A stretch of DNA of 64,000 nucleotides from Dasyornis broadbenti (GCA_013397935.1 VZRN01005007.1:565212-629211), one strand, 5' to 3'; shown: positions 44,937 to 56,439, numbered from the stretch's first letter. Program-made: numbers and translations. Notes: generated from the letters alone by a model not told the origin.

Positions 44937-45137
44937 CATGGAATCACAGAATGGTTTGGGTTATGTGGAATGTTAAAGCCCATCTCGTTCCATCACCTTC
45001 CACTGCACCAGGTTGCTCCAAGCCCCATCCAGCCTGGCCTGGAATCCTCTCTCCTTCAGCCTCATTTTGTGTATTTGAGGAGCACCATTTCATCCCCCTT
45101 GGATCTGTCCTCCCCAGGCTAAACACACTCAAGGCTT
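44937..45137 (-). mobile_element. CR1 LINE 3' fragment with internal deletion
   Basis: Reversed tail CATGGAATCACAGAATGG, then GTTAAAGCCCATCTCG, CAGGTTGCTCCAAGCCCCAT, and after an abrupt jump TCTCCTTCAGCCTCATTTTG, GATCTGTCCTCCCCAGGC and CTAAACACACTCAAGGCT. The last part belongs further upstream in CR1, so about 100 or more bases of the element are missing in the middle. Confidence 0.9.
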
Positions 45138-46510
45138 TCAGCTCAGGCCGTGGTTCTGAGGCTTCCAGATGCTTCCCTGCTCCCTCCTTGGCATTGCCTG
45201 CAGCTGTCACAGGTGGGAACTCAATCTGTAAAGATCCTTGCCACCTCTGCACCTCCTGCTAGGGCAGGATCCCAGTTGGATTTTTATTTCCCTTCCCTTT
45301 CTCTAAGATATTCCTTTAGGGGTTCTCAAACTATTCACCAATACCAACAAACGCTGCCACATCACATCTGTGGAGCAGGGAAAATTATCCCACTGAGGAG
45401 TAGCTCAGCAGAAACCCAAGCACAATGAGGTGAAACACCTTGCCCAAGGTCATCCAGGAGTGCAGAGTGCCAGCCAGGACACTCCTCAAAACCCCACGCT
45501 TTCAGAGACACCTCCACAAAGCCATTTCCTTTGTCAAATGCCAACTGTTATTAAATACCTGGACTTCTTAGGCCTGGAATTGCATCCATTACCCTCTCCC
45601 AGTGCTCGGGGCTCTGCTCTGCCTGTATCAGCTGGCAGGACGCCCTTGTCCTGGGGAAACATCTGCAAGAGGCCAACACTGATTTCTGAGGAGTTCAAGC
45701 TCCACCTGAGCACCTGCTCCTCAGGCCTGGGCTTGTTCCTGCTGCTGTCCAGGCACCTTGGCCGGGAACTTCAAAGCAGGCAGGATCGGCCTTCTTCCAA
45801 AGGCACGGAATGCAAAGTTTGGGAAGCGTGCTGGAACCGCTACGTCTGTACCCACATCCCTGATTTATTACCCCCGGTGTCTGTTGCTGCTCAGGACCGG
45901 AGTTCCTGTTCAGACCTTTGCTTTTCCATGCCAGTAGCTTTGGCTTTTCAGCAGGAAAGCTTTCTCCCTGGATTATGCAAATACTCTGTGCATTGTCGTT
46001 CCCTGTTTGCGTTACGTTCACCTCCCCTCTGCTTTGATTAATGCTCCCTCTCCCCCACATGCTTGCTCCAATATGTTTGTTTTAGGGATGGGCAAATGAG
46101 CTGGGAATAAGAAAAATGGAACTGAACCTTCACCCAAAACTTGAAGTGGGTGGTTTGGAAAAGAAACCCACAACAGAATGAATAAGGCTTTGAACCACAC
46201 AAATAGTTCCCTTGTTGGTGCAGCAGAGACAGTCTGGGCCCCAAAATGATGAAATGCCATGTCCTCTGCAGTTTCCAGGAGCTCTCCATTTGCTTGCCGC
46301 CGCTCCTGCCCCCAGGCAGCTCTTGCAGAGGGATCAGGGGGAGGGGGATGCAGCCAGCCTCGGATACTGCTGTGGGATCAAGCTTTGAGTGATGCAGAGC
46401 TCCTCCGAGCTCTGAGCACAGCCCAGCCCTAGGATGTGGTGTGGAAGCTCAGACAACCATGGCCAGGCTGCCCAGGGAACACCAAAACTGCTCCAGAGAG
46501 TCTCCTGGGA
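45138..46510. other. Single-copy non-coding stretch
   Basis: No gene or repeat. The plus frame at 45430-46041 (203 codons) has no domain and overlaps minus frames. An octamer word ATGCAAAT occurs at 45975-45982. Confidence 0.5.
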
Positions 46511-46690
46511 CCACAGAATCCCAGAGACAGAGAGGATGGGAAAGCCCTCCAAGATCATAGAGTTCAACCTGTGCCCGATCCCCACCTTGTTCCCAGCGCA
46601 GAGCACTGAGTGCCACATCCAGGCATTCCTTGGACACCTCCAGGGATGGGCACTCCACCACCTCCCTGGGCAGCCCCTTCCAAAACTGAT
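46511..46690 (-). mobile_element. CR1 LINE 3' fragment
   Basis: Plus-strand order: CCACAGAATCCCAGAGACAG, GATGGGAAAGCCCTCCAAGA, TCATAGAGTTCAACCTG, GAGTGCCACATCCAGGCATT, GGACACCTCCAGGGATGGGC, CTCCACCACCTCCCTGGGCA. A CR1 subtype whose middle (GCACTGAGTGCCACATCCAG) differs from the other copies here. Confidence 0.95.
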
Positions 46691-48399
46691 GCCAGGTAAA
46701 CCTAAATACCCAAATCAGCTTGGAAAACCCCCTTTGGAGCCCTCTATAGAGCAGGAGTGCCTAGATGCAGAGAGCTGTGGCTGGGACCAGGGCTCCTGGG
46801 TGTCCTGATGCTGGGCAGGCTGAGTGCTGCTGGACATGGGGGGGATGGTGACCCTGGGACACCTTGCCAGGACAGGGAGCTTGGGATGAGGCAATGAGGC
46901 CTCACTGCCACTCAGAGAGCTGAGAAGCCTCTGTCCCTCATGGGGCTGAGCATGGAGCCCGTGGCTGGGGCCAGCACCGTTCCAGCAGAGCTGGCCACTG
47001 CCAGAGTGACACGCCGAGGCACTGGGCACGGGGCCAAAGTGCCGGTCACAGCTCCCACTCCCATCACAATGGGATTTGTTTGGGAGAACCTGTCAGAGCC
47101 TGGCAGGTTTCCCACCGTTGATGAAAGCAGGGAGGATGTCTGAGAGCTTCACAAGGTGATACAGCCATTAAGGCACCGTGACAGACTCACACAGAGGCAC
47201 CAAAAACCGCTGGAGATTGGCAGCTCCGGGGCCTGGAACCAAACAAGAGCTGCAGAATCAGCACTGGGTGTGCGAGTGCTCGCGTGAGCCCGGGCATGCT
47301 TAGGAAGCCACCATGGCTCATTCTCACCTCTCTGACAGCTCCCAACTTGAAGGAAGATGTAAGCAAACAGAAGGGTGGGAGCAGCGCTGCCTGGAAATTA
47401 TAAAGAGCCATTCACAGAGCTGCTTTTATGCCTTTAAACCAAATTTTGTGCTGCTAAAAGGTGGGCTGGGCTCAATGCCCTGAGGCCTCTGCTTCCCCTG
47501 GGCACAGGTACAGCACAGGTGAAGGGGCTGCAGCCTCCCCTCCATGTGCCCTGCATGGCACAGCACCGCTGTCCCAGGAGGGCACCAGTGTCCAGCTCTG
47601 CCTTGGACATGGACTGGTCCCAGTGCAGTGCAGGGGTGCAGGGTGCCTTGGGAGCAGGGGGAGGAAATCCCATCTGCCCAGAACACTCCTGCCCATCGTT
47701 CTCATGAGACTTTTGCCACTCAAATGAATTCTGGATGCTGATCCTGCCTGTGGCAGGTGGGGTTGGAATAAAATTTGGCTCCATTCCCTGCAAAGGATCA
47801 TGGTGATGGTGCCTTGGTGCTGGATCTGGAGCATCTCTCAGCTCACGCGGGCTTGGGGGATGTGGGTGGCTGTGCCTGTATTCCCAGGGATCCGGCCCAA
47901 GGCACACCAACAGAATGCCCCAATGAAATGGTTCCAAACACCTTTCAGAGCCTCCTGCAAAGTGGTCACTTCATCCAAGTGAAGACAGTGGGGAGCACAG
48001 GGTGAGAGGATGGAGGGGATACAGGAAGCAATGCCGGGAGCGATGCAGGGAGCTGGGAACAGGGATCACAGGCAGGAAAAAGGAAGAAGAAGTTCCCATC
48101 CTCGGCTCCCTGCAGCCAGGACAGGCTCCTCTTCCCTGACCCAACCCAGGGCATCCAATAAAGGGGGAATTACAGGGCTGAAGTTCTGCACCACGCAAAG
48201 AGGAAGCATCAGCCAAACATTCCTGGCCCCCACCCCGGCCATAATTAATAAACTCAAAGGAAATTAAACCACAAGAAGAAAGAAGCGCAAACACCAAAGC
48301 GAAGCGCCCCAGCCCAAGCTGCATCACGTGCGGTGCGGGGGAAGCGGCCCCGACGCCCAGGCAGAGCCACAGAGGTAATTGCAGTCACAGGGTGAGAGG
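46691..48399. other. Single-copy non-coding stretch
   Basis: No gene or interspersed repeat recognised. AT-rich single-copy DNA at 48235-48295 could be regulatory. Overlapping chance frames occur on both strands. Confidence 0.5.
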
Positions 48400-48545
48400 C
48401 TAAACCAGCATGAAATGAGGCAGGGAACAGATATTAAATTTGCAAGCCCCGGGCAACAGGACTTCGTTTAGTTTATTTGCATTAATCAGGTCAGGGGAGT
48501 AACCTTGTTTTTTTCATGAAGGAGATACCATCAGCCATTATTTGT
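48400..48545. promoter_or_regulatory. Candidate regulatory element with octamer
   Basis: Repeat-free block containing an exact octamer ATTTGCAT at 48475-48482 overlapping a TAAT core (ATTTGCATTAATC). Octamers bind POU-domain factors in general. One exact site is expected by chance every ~33 kb on two strands, so support is modest. Confidence 0.25.
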
Positions 48546-49172
48546 TTCTCATGTGAAAGTATCACAAGGCACAAACAGCGGCTGGGAGAGGCTGGTGGAG
48601 CCTGGGCCACATCCACCCTGGCTGGGATGAGCAGCTCAGCCTGCGCCAGGGCCGCGGTCAGGGCTTGGCCACACTCCATGCCCTGGGAGCCACCGAAGGA
48701 CGGGATGGTGGCAGGACTGCTACCAGCACCAGAGGAGACCTAACTCGGGGTGGAGTGAGTCAGCAGCCACACACCTGCTCCAAAATAGCTCCTCACCTGC
48801 TCGCGGCAGGACTTGGTGTGAGGGGAGAAGTTTGTTCAGCCAAGTAAATCCTTGGGCAAAAGAAAATCTCTGAGGGCTGCCCACAAAGTCAGGAACAACC
48901 ATGTCAGTGCCATGGGAAAGAACCACGTAACTGTGGACACCGTCATTTTGGGGAGTTGTGCTTGTTGCATTATGGAAGGGGAGGAGGCTGGTGCACCCCT
49001 ACACCTTTGGGGTGACGTGGAACGGACAGTGCTCATCCCTTCAGACACAGTTCCTGTCCCCCAGCCCCAGGCAGGTGCCTGGACTGCAGCAGTGGGAGCC
49101 ACATGCACAGAGGCCCAGCCATGGCCTACGAGAGAGCTGAAGGGGTAAAGGCTTTTGGCAAAGGCCCAGCAC
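48546..49172. other. Single-copy non-coding stretch
   Basis: Nothing recognisable. The minus frame spanning 48836-49573 (245 codons) crosses the tandem repeat and lacks any domain. Confidence 0.45.
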
Positions 49173-49276
49173 GGCTGCTCCATGATCCCTGCCCATAGAC
49201 CCAGTGTAGCTGCTCCCAGGATCCCTGCCCATGGACATGAAGTGGCTGCTCCAGGATCCCTGCCCATGGACCCGGC
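49173..49276 (+). repeat. 35-36 bp minisatellite
   Basis: Three head-to-tail units of about 35 bases sharing GCTGCTCC, GGATCCCTGCCCATGGAC and a variable end. Copies differ at a few sites, so it is moderately old. Confidence 0.88.
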
Positions 49277-50009
49277 CTCCCTCCTCCATGGCAGCTGCTC
49301 TGCCTCACCATGGACACAGGCCGGGGCACTCTGGGGCTCCTCACACCAGCACCCTCCCAATGACGAGCAAAGGAGAAGAGGACAAGAGCAGCCACCCTGG
49401 GCCAAAATATCAAAGAAAAAAAGCGTTTTGAACCCAATCCAGGCCGGCAAAGCCTCAAAAGTGGCCAGAAAAGCAAGTCCAGACCTTGATCCTGCCATTT
49501 CAAGTTTGAGAGTTCCTGGCAGTGCAGGCTGGTGGGAGAAGGGGGAGCGGAGCTCTACTTGTCCAGGCCTCACCAGCGCTCACGTCTGAAGGGGAAGCTC
49601 CGCTCAGACCTGGAGCTGGCAAAACCCACGCCATGCTGGGGAACACTGGGGATTAGGAAATAACTGGGGCTGCACAGACAGGGATGGGAGCAGAGAGGCT
49701 GTGGGATGTGCCTGATTACGTGATCTCCCAGGTAGGGAGGGTTTGGGATTGTTTGCTTTGTCCGGGTACAAAAGGCAGAGCCTCTGTGCCCACCGCAGGG
49801 TTCAAGCAGGCCCTCCCTTTCCCAGGATCTAGCAATATTATCCAGCTGCTAAAGCTCGTGGAAGCGCTGAACTCTCCTTTCAAGCTTCTAAATAAATCAG
49901 AGCGGAGGGCAGGCGGCTGCGGAGGGGCTGCTGGGCAGGGGCTGCTGCCTCCTCGTCCTGCCAGATTGCTGCCTGTGCACAGACCAAAGCCATCTTCCAG
50001 CCGCTGATT
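49277..50009. other. Single-copy non-coding stretch
   Basis: No gene recognised. 49820-49900 (GCAATATTATCCAGCTGC and following) is repeat-free and AT-richer and may belong with the next block. Confidence 0.45.
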
Positions 50010-50190
50010 TCACATTCCAAGGGAGCAGATTAATGCCTGCAAACTTCTCAGTGGAAGCATTCAAACGCTAATTGGTAGTTGCAAGTAATTAAAGTAATTT
50101 ACTCAGATTATAAAGAAATTTCTTAACAGTGATTAAGCAACTCTGGGACGTGTGTAGTTGTTTGTAATCACTCCCCCAAGGGGATTAAAG
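50010..50190. promoter_or_regulatory. Candidate conserved non-coding element
   Basis: Dense AT/TAAT words with no repeat: GATTAATGCC, CGCTAATTGG, GTAATTAAAGTAATTTAC and GTGATTAAGC within about 130 bases. At least five TAAT/ATTA homeodomain cores occur. This is the densest such cluster in the window, though no conservation evidence is available. Confidence 0.3.
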
Positions 50191-51575
50191 CTCTTGGCTG
50201 TGTGTAATATGTCTTGTAACACCCTATGGGTCCTGTTGGCTCGTGATAGCAGAGAACAGCTTGTTGGAAGAGATATAAATCAGGCCTGTGTGCACAGAAA
50301 GTACCTCACATCGGGAACAGCTCTCCTTCACGCTCCAAGCCTGGGAGCACAACTCTGCAGCGAGGGCAGACATCCCATAAACGAGGCTTTGCTCCACAGG
50401 CAGAGGCTGTGTCATCAGTCACAGACACCAGTGAAGGGAGAGGCAGAAGGAAGGGCAGGGCTGTGGGTTAGCACGAGTTGCAGCGTGGGGACAGCTCAAG
50501 GCATGGCCGTGCTCACCTCTGCTCACGGGCTTCCTTTTGCTAACCCAGAAAATAGGAATAAATCCACTAAAAAGTACTCAGTAGATCCACTCGCCCAGTT
50601 GATTTAGTGCTCCAAAAGGAAGGAAAATTGCCAGCTCTTTGTGAAGTTGATATCTAACAGATTACACTAAACCAGAGCTAATCAGCAGATTATCGCTCCA
50701 ATTGTTCCATGTCCTTGTTATCCCAGCCAAGCCTGGAGACCTTGCTCAAGCCTGGATTTAGGCTCAGGGAGGCAATTCCCACATGGGGAGCGGGGAGGAG
50801 GGAGTCCACATTGCTCATCTGTGACATAAGAATTTTTCTTGCTTGCATTTCACTTTTGTTGAGTGGCTGCAGTGAAATATTCCCGCCCTTGTCCCGAAAA
50901 GTGCACATGGGCCTGAGCTGTCATGGCACAGAGAAATGCCTGGAGCTGGTGCCCTTCCCATCACTAGGAAGTTCGTTTCCTGGAAGAAGGGATCTCACAG
51001 CCAGGCCGCTCTGCCCTGCCTGGAGCAGATTCCCTTGATTCCCTTTAGCTGTGGGACTCCTGCAACTCCAAGAATATGCTTTTAGCACATAAGTGTAGAG
51101 AGCCAGGCAATTCCCAGGAAAACATTCTGTGTTACAGCCTCCTCTCACACACGATATCTGCGGTCTCACCATCCTGCAGCTCCACCAGAATTTGGTTTTA
51201 TGTTTTATTTATTTATAGGGTGTTTGTCCATGCTGGGAATACAGAACTGTAAATATTCCATGAGTGCTGGCTGCAGCAGGGCACCAGTTCACCTGGGCAC
51301 ACGAGCGCTGAGCAAACTGGGAGCTCATCTCTGCAATGACTCTGGCACAGCTCTTTGGTATTTGCTTTCTGCAATTTTTGGCCAAACAAAGACAATTGTT
51401 CAATTATTATTTTTTTTCTCTCTAAAGGCAGCACAGGAAGGATGGAACAAGCTTTGTTTGTCTGCCTGGAGGAAGGCATTGTTCCCTCACGAAGCCACCA
51501 CAACCCTCCACGGCCCCACGGGGTGACCCTGGGTGTCACCAGGGCGCTGCGCTGCTCGGGACAAGCTTTCCACGC
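50191..51575. other. Single-copy non-coding stretch
   Basis: Nothing recognised other than AT-rich single-copy parts at 50570-50700 and 51180-51260, and a T-rich run at 51405-51420. Confidence 0.5.
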
Positions 51576-51860
51576 TCACATATAAATAGATGCTTTATTT
51601 CTGTGTTCTGTTTACTGTGCGTAGAAATCTGATTTTCCCTAATGGTCCTTTATAAATAGTTTCCACCCACCCCCTGCTTGAAAGCTTCTCTGACTCACAT
51701 TGGAAATTAGGTTCTTCCCCTCCTCGCTATTGAGAACAATTATAGCTCTTTGTTCCGCGGGAATTAAGAAGCACGAGGGCTGAATCCAGCCACAGGAAAA
51801 TTGTCACTCTCCTTTGTTTTCCGCCTGTAATAATTATCCTGCCAACTGCTCACTGCCATC
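51576..51860. promoter_or_regulatory. Candidate regulatory element with two TATAAATAG words
   Basis: TATAAATAG occurs at 51581-51589 and 51651-51659, 70 bases apart. The second, TTATAAATAG at 51650-51659, matches the MEF2 consensus YTAWWWWTAR exactly; both also resemble TATA boxes. Repeat-free AT-rich sequence follows to 51850. No gene start is visible downstream. Confidence 0.25.
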
Positions 51861-52232
51861 CTCAAGCCCCGGGTGCCTCGCCGAGCACCCTCCACTCTCC
51901 AGCCCAGCCTGCCCCGGCTTTGTGCTGATTCAGGTTTTAGTGCCTGCTCTTGGCCATGTCCTTCATTTACCTTTTCCTTCCATTTCCCAATGGAATAGCA
52001 TTCCCGCGGGGAAAGAGGCCTCCAGACAGGCAGGAGGGGACAAAAGGGGAGCAGCCAGTCCTTGGGCAAGAACCCCTGGGTGTTGGTTGTTGCTCAGAAA
52101 AGGCTGCAGCCCCTTTCTCAAGGGACCCTACGTTTGGGCCACCCCAGGTGAAGCCAAATGCCATGGCCAGGAGTGACACGGCCCCTGCTCTGGTGGGGTG
52201 GGAAACGGCTTCCCTAGAGCAAACCCACATCC
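51861..52232. other. Single-copy non-coding stretch
   Basis: Nothing recognisable. Confidence 0.4.
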
Positions 52233-52272
52233 TGGATGGATGGATGGATGGATGGATGGATGGATGGATGGA
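52233..52272 (+). repeat. (TGGA)10 tetranucleotide microsatellite
   Basis: Ten perfect TGGA units with no interruption, so probably length-polymorphic. It abuts the CR1 fragment that starts at 52273 with no spacer. Confidence 0.97.
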
Positions 52273-52399
52273 ACTGCAGTCGTGTGGATGTGGCACTTGG
52301 GGACGTGGGTTAGTGGTGGCCTTGGCAGTGCTGGGGAAACGATGGTCTTAGAGGGCTTTTCCAACCTTTAATGATTCCGTGAGCCCATGATTCCGTGAA
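52273..52399 (+). mobile_element. CR1 LINE 3' end
   Basis: AACTGCAGTCGTGTGGATGT, GGCACTTGGGGACGTGGGTT, AGTGGTGGCCTTGGCAGTGC, GGTCTTAGAGGGCTTTTCCA and a tail with two GATTCCGTGA octamers. Same subtype as 38765-39010, and directly joined to the microsatellite on its left. Confidence 0.95.
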
Positions 52400-53204
52400 A
52401 AAGAGCACAGGGGCAGGCAGCCAGAAGAACTGACAGAGGGATAAATGCTTTTCTCTTCCCACAAATCTTCTCCAGTGTGAAAACGCCTGTTTAAAAGAAC
52501 ACAACCAAACCCTGCCCAATTTTTTTAAAGGATCCAAAATGACTCTCCATTGACCCCTCCAGCCACACACTCATTTTTCATTAAACTGTTCCCGGGATCT
52601 TATAAAAAGTGAGAGAGAACAAGCAGGAAAAAGGGTGAAAACAACCCAGCAGGCCCTGGGGCTGTAATAACCGAGACAGAAACATTTCAAATTATACCTT
52701 GGGTCAAAATGATTTGAGATTGATCAGAAACGAAAATTACCCCTGAGCTCCAGTTGATTGTCTGTGCCTTGGGTTCATCCTGAGGCTGCATTTCTCCCGC
52801 ATTCTCGTTATTCCTGGGAGTGGGATACCTTGACATGCGTATTTTAAGCAGCAGAGGAGAAAGGAAGGAGCCTTTGAACCCACAACACCCACCGGTTGAA
52901 GCGGTGTCCTGGAGAAATCCACCCGCATTGTTTCCTCCCTCCACCCCGGGAGATGCTGGGTTTTCATTATCAAGACAAAACTGACAAGACCAGACTGTTC
53001 AGTAGCTGCGATTCGGGAAACAAAAGCCGTTCGCCGGGAAGCGCTCCCGGCCCTCCAGAGCTTTGTCACTTCCACTCCAAATGGGCGCGTGCCTATTCCC
53101 TGTGCCCTGGGGACAAACTGGGACATCCCCACCAAGGGCTGCAGAACCGGCACGCCCGGGAGCGCCAGCTCCACTCGGCCTTTGGGCATCAGCTGAAACA
53201 AATT
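52400..53204. other. Single-copy non-coding stretch
   Basis: No gene recognised. A small CpG-containing hairpin CCGGGA/TCCCGG with a 5-base loop lies at 53034-53050. Confidence 0.45.
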
Positions 53205-53400
53205 TAAAATAAAATTAGTATTAAATATATTTATTTATGTACAGTATATTATAGATTCATAATTAATGCAATCAGTATTTTAGATATTAATAATTTTTCT
53301 ATAACTGTATTTCCACTCTATTAATTAGTTTATATTTATATGTTTTTATCACATACATATTGTGTTCTTTAATGTCTATATTAGATATCAATTTTTGGCC
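53205..53400. other. AT-rich island
   Basis: About 195 bases made almost entirely of A and T (TTAAATATATTTATTTATG, ATTATAGATTCATAATTAAT, TTATATTTATATG), sharply different from the GC-rich DNA on both sides. No simple period is visible. It may be a decayed AT microsatellite, a matrix-attachment-like region or an easily melted element; none of these can be chosen from sequence. Confidence 0.8.
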
Positions 53401-54764
53401 TTCATGTTCCCTCTCAGTGCTCCCTCTATTGTGTCCGCCCAGCTCCCCTAAGCCTGCAGGCTCAGTCTGAACCCAGAGAACAGCTTGAGGAGGGAACAGC
53501 AAGACCAGGGCAGAGCTGTGGCCGCTTTTACCGTTTCCCAGTGTCTAAACCCCAAATATTGTCGTTCTGTTGGTCTAATGCACCAAAGTTCAATGTTCTC
53601 ATCTGGCTGGTTTTGCCTTGCCAGTGAATAATGTGCATTATCTTGCTCTGGCCGGTATTGTCTCGCTGATGGACAACCCCTGGTGACCGGCCAGGCTAAG
53701 AGCGCGTGGGGATCAGCCCGGACGATGCTGGGCTGGAAAGCTCCCGGAGCAGGAATGTCATCCCAGCCCCGGGAGGGTGCTCCTCCGCCCCTCTCCCCGT
53801 GCAGCTCAGACGGCTCCGCTCCAGTTCCCCCTGCAAATGCTTCCATGTTTAATCAGGTGCGAAGGAGTCGCGTTTCCCCTGGCTCGATCTCCCAAGGATG
53901 CCCCTCCCTCCATTTCATTCCTTCCTCTGGCATCCAGCTGGAATGCTGGCCCAGCACCTGTGCCTGGGCTTAGGGGTGGGGGCACCCGGGCCTACACCCT
54001 TCTCCTTTCCCCAAAAATGGAGTTTTCCCACCAGCTGTGCCCACCCTGGTGGGGATTTTTAGCTCTGAGGGTCAGGACGTGACAGGGGTTGTTTAATGGG
54101 AATTTCAGGTGAGGGAGAGGAGCATCTTCTGGAGGATGGAAGGGAGTGCAGAGCCCTGCTCCCATCAATGCTCATGCTTTCTCTTCCCAGTCTCCTCTTT
54201 CTCTGCTGAAATGTTTTTTGCCTTTTTCCAAACCTTAGCAGCTGCCTGGTACTTGAAAGAACGAAAGATAGAAATTACTGTTTCAAATAAATATTTAATT
54301 AAAAGGGCTCAAGCTCTCCCTTTAAGGCAAGCCTGACCTTTAATCGCTGGCTCCATCCCACCGGAGCCCTACTGAGCTCCCAGCCTCTCCTGAGTCTCCA
54401 GCCAGAGCAGGGGCACACACGGATGTGGGAGATGTTTTCCCATCCATCCTCCGTTGCTGGACTTGGGGAGCCATAGGATGAAGCTGCCGAGCTCCTGATG
54501 GCTCCCCGGGCTGTGACATGTCCAATCCCATCAGGAATTACTGCTGGGATAACGCATGATTAATCCAGCACAAAGTACCTGCAGGAAACTGTTCCAGCAG
54601 TGAACACGGCACGAAAACGAGGGGGGATGGCTGGGGAATGCTGGCCAGGTGTGGGAATGGGGCTGCAGCTCTCCCAGGATGGAGAGGAGAGTGTGAGGGG
54701 TGTGAGGTTAAATGGGATCTCCATGTGGGCAGGGCTGTCCTGCACACAGAGCCCTCTCCAGAGC
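53401..54764. other. Single-copy non-coding stretch
   Basis: No gene or repeat recognised. 54275-54345 is AT-rich and holds several AATAAATATT-like words. Confidence 0.45.
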
Positions 54765-55025
54765 TCGTCTGCATCCAGCTCTTGTGTCCTCAGCACAGGA
54801 AGGATGTGGAGCTGTTTGAGCCAGTCCAGAGGAGGTCACAGAGCTGCTGTGAGGACTGGAGCCCCTCTGGGGCCAGGCTGGGAGAGCTGGGGGTGTTCAC
54901 CTGGAGAAGAGAAGGATCCAGGGAGAACTCTGAGCCCCTTCCTAAAGGGGGATCCAGGAGAGCTGGAGAGGGACTTGGGATGAGGGATGGAGGGACAGGG
55001 GTACACTTCCAAGAGAGGGACAATT
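54765..55025 (+). mobile_element. CR1 LINE fragment, lacks the usual 3' tail
   Basis: CCAGCTCTTGTGTCCTCAGC, GGAAGGATGTGGAGCTGTTT, GAGCCAGTCCAGAGGAGGTC, GGCCAGGCTGGGAGAGCTGG, TTCACCTGGAGAAGAGAAGG and GAGCTGGAGAGGGACTTGGG appear in CR1 order. This comes from further upstream in CR1 than any other copy in the window and stops before the terminal region, so the 3' end was deleted after insertion. Confidence 0.92.
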
Positions 55026-55879
55026 CTGTGGCCAGCCTCAGGCTGGCAGGGTTATGCGGGAGGGCAGCTCCATCCATGGGGAATGTGGCTCAGCCCCATA
55101 AAACACCTCGAGCCTTCAGACTGCACCAGCCTCATCCTGACTGAGCTGCTTTGGATGGAAGGAAACGACATGGAGGTGAAACCTTCTGGCTCCTGTTTCC
55201 AGCCCTAGGCAGGGAGGACCCAGACATTTATTTGTGTCGAGCCAGAAGAAAACTTCCCATGGCTCAGCCCATCCCCACAGGGGAACGGCACAAACTTTCT
55301 AGGAAAAGCACAAAGTGGGCACGTCTGTTCCATGAACTTGAAGTAAAGCCTCCCATCTCTGCAGAGCACCAGCAAACACAGTGGGAAATAAACCCAAAAT
55401 TACCCAGCAAAGCCTGTAATTGCATTTCCAAACCTTCAGCCAGCAGTTCCCAGAAGTGCCAGAGCAGGGCCGCAAATAAAGCAGCACTGATGTGTTCTGC
55501 ATTTGGGGAGATGCTCTGTGATGGCAGTGGGAATGTTTCCTCAGCTTGTAGGGATTTTCCCATGTTCCTTTTACCCCAGTAAAGGGATCCCTCTCCAGAG
55601 CTGCCTCAGCCCCGTGTGCTGGCTGAGCTCAGGTGGGATCACCAATCCCTGGGTATTCCCAGCAGAGGTGCCAGGCTCACACAACTGCTCATGGGACCCA
55701 AGGCTGGGGGTGCTGTGGGGGATGCAGCCCCAGGGGGGAACTGGAAACGGGCTTGGGCTGGCAGGCAGGGGTAGGCAGGGGCTGCTCATCACCTCCTGGG
55801 GGTACCAGCAAAGCCCAGCTGAGCACTCGGGATTTTTATCGGTCTTTGGGCCTAAGGTCCTTATCTGGGATCTGCTGTA
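55026..55879. other. Single-copy non-coding stretch
   Basis: Nothing recognisable. Plus frames at 55503-56483 and 55633-56592 run through the following pyrimidine tract (translating as Phe/Leu/Pro/Ser) and are not credible as genes. Confidence 0.45.
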
Positions 55880-56131
55880 TTTTTCTTTCCCTCCTTTTCC
55901 TTTTCCTCTTCATATTCCTTTTCCTTTTTTCTTTTTTCCTTTCCTCCTTTTCCCTTTTCCTCCTCCTTTTCCATCTTTTTTTCTCTTCTGTTTTCCTCTT
56001 CCTCTTCCTCCTCCTTTCCTTTTCCCTTCCTTCTTTTTTTTTTTTTTTAATTTTCCTTTTCCTTCCTTCCTTTCTTCCCCTTTGCTTTTTCCTTTTTTTC
56101 TTTTTCCTTTTTCCCTTTCCCTGTTTTCTCC
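55880..56131 (+). repeat. 250-bp pyrimidine tract
   Basis: Almost pure C/T (CCTTTTCCTTTTCCTC-type) with only a few G or A interruptions, including a 15-base T run at 56034-56048. The complementary strand is purine. Such tracts can form triplex (H-) DNA. There is no exact period, so it is a degenerate (TTCC/TTTTCC)n tract. Confidence 0.95.
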
Positions 56132-56439
56132 ATGCTCTCTCAGGCCCTCCCTGGAGCGGAGCACAGACGTCACCAAAGATGAAATCCCCCAGTTCTGCCT
56201 CTCCAGCCAAGAGCAAGCTCAGAACACCCGGGGGCTCTGTGGGGCAGTGGGAACACCAGCCTCCTCCTCTGAGCCCAAAATCCCCCGTGGGAGTGGCTGC
56301 TGTGGGACCAGGTGGGGACATCAGCATCTGTCCCCCTGTCCCACTGGTCTGGAGCTGTGCCTGGGCCCCCAAACCTGGCTCTCCCCACACCAGGCTCCCC
56401 CTGCAGGGTCCGTTGGGCAGCCAGAACCCACAGAAAATG
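56132..56439. other. Single-copy stretch with acceptor-like start
   Basis: The tract ends in CATGCTCTCTCAG with AG at 56142-56143, a good splice-acceptor context. A weak donor CCAG|GTGGGG follows at 56312, which would define a 168-base exon. No recognised peptide results. A long pyrimidine tract before any CAG looks like an acceptor, so the evidence is thin. Confidence 0.2.

Noticed and set aside
48836..49573. 245-codon minus-strand frame with internal repeats
   Set aside because: The internal repeats correspond to the 35-bp minisatellite and the rest has no family resemblance.
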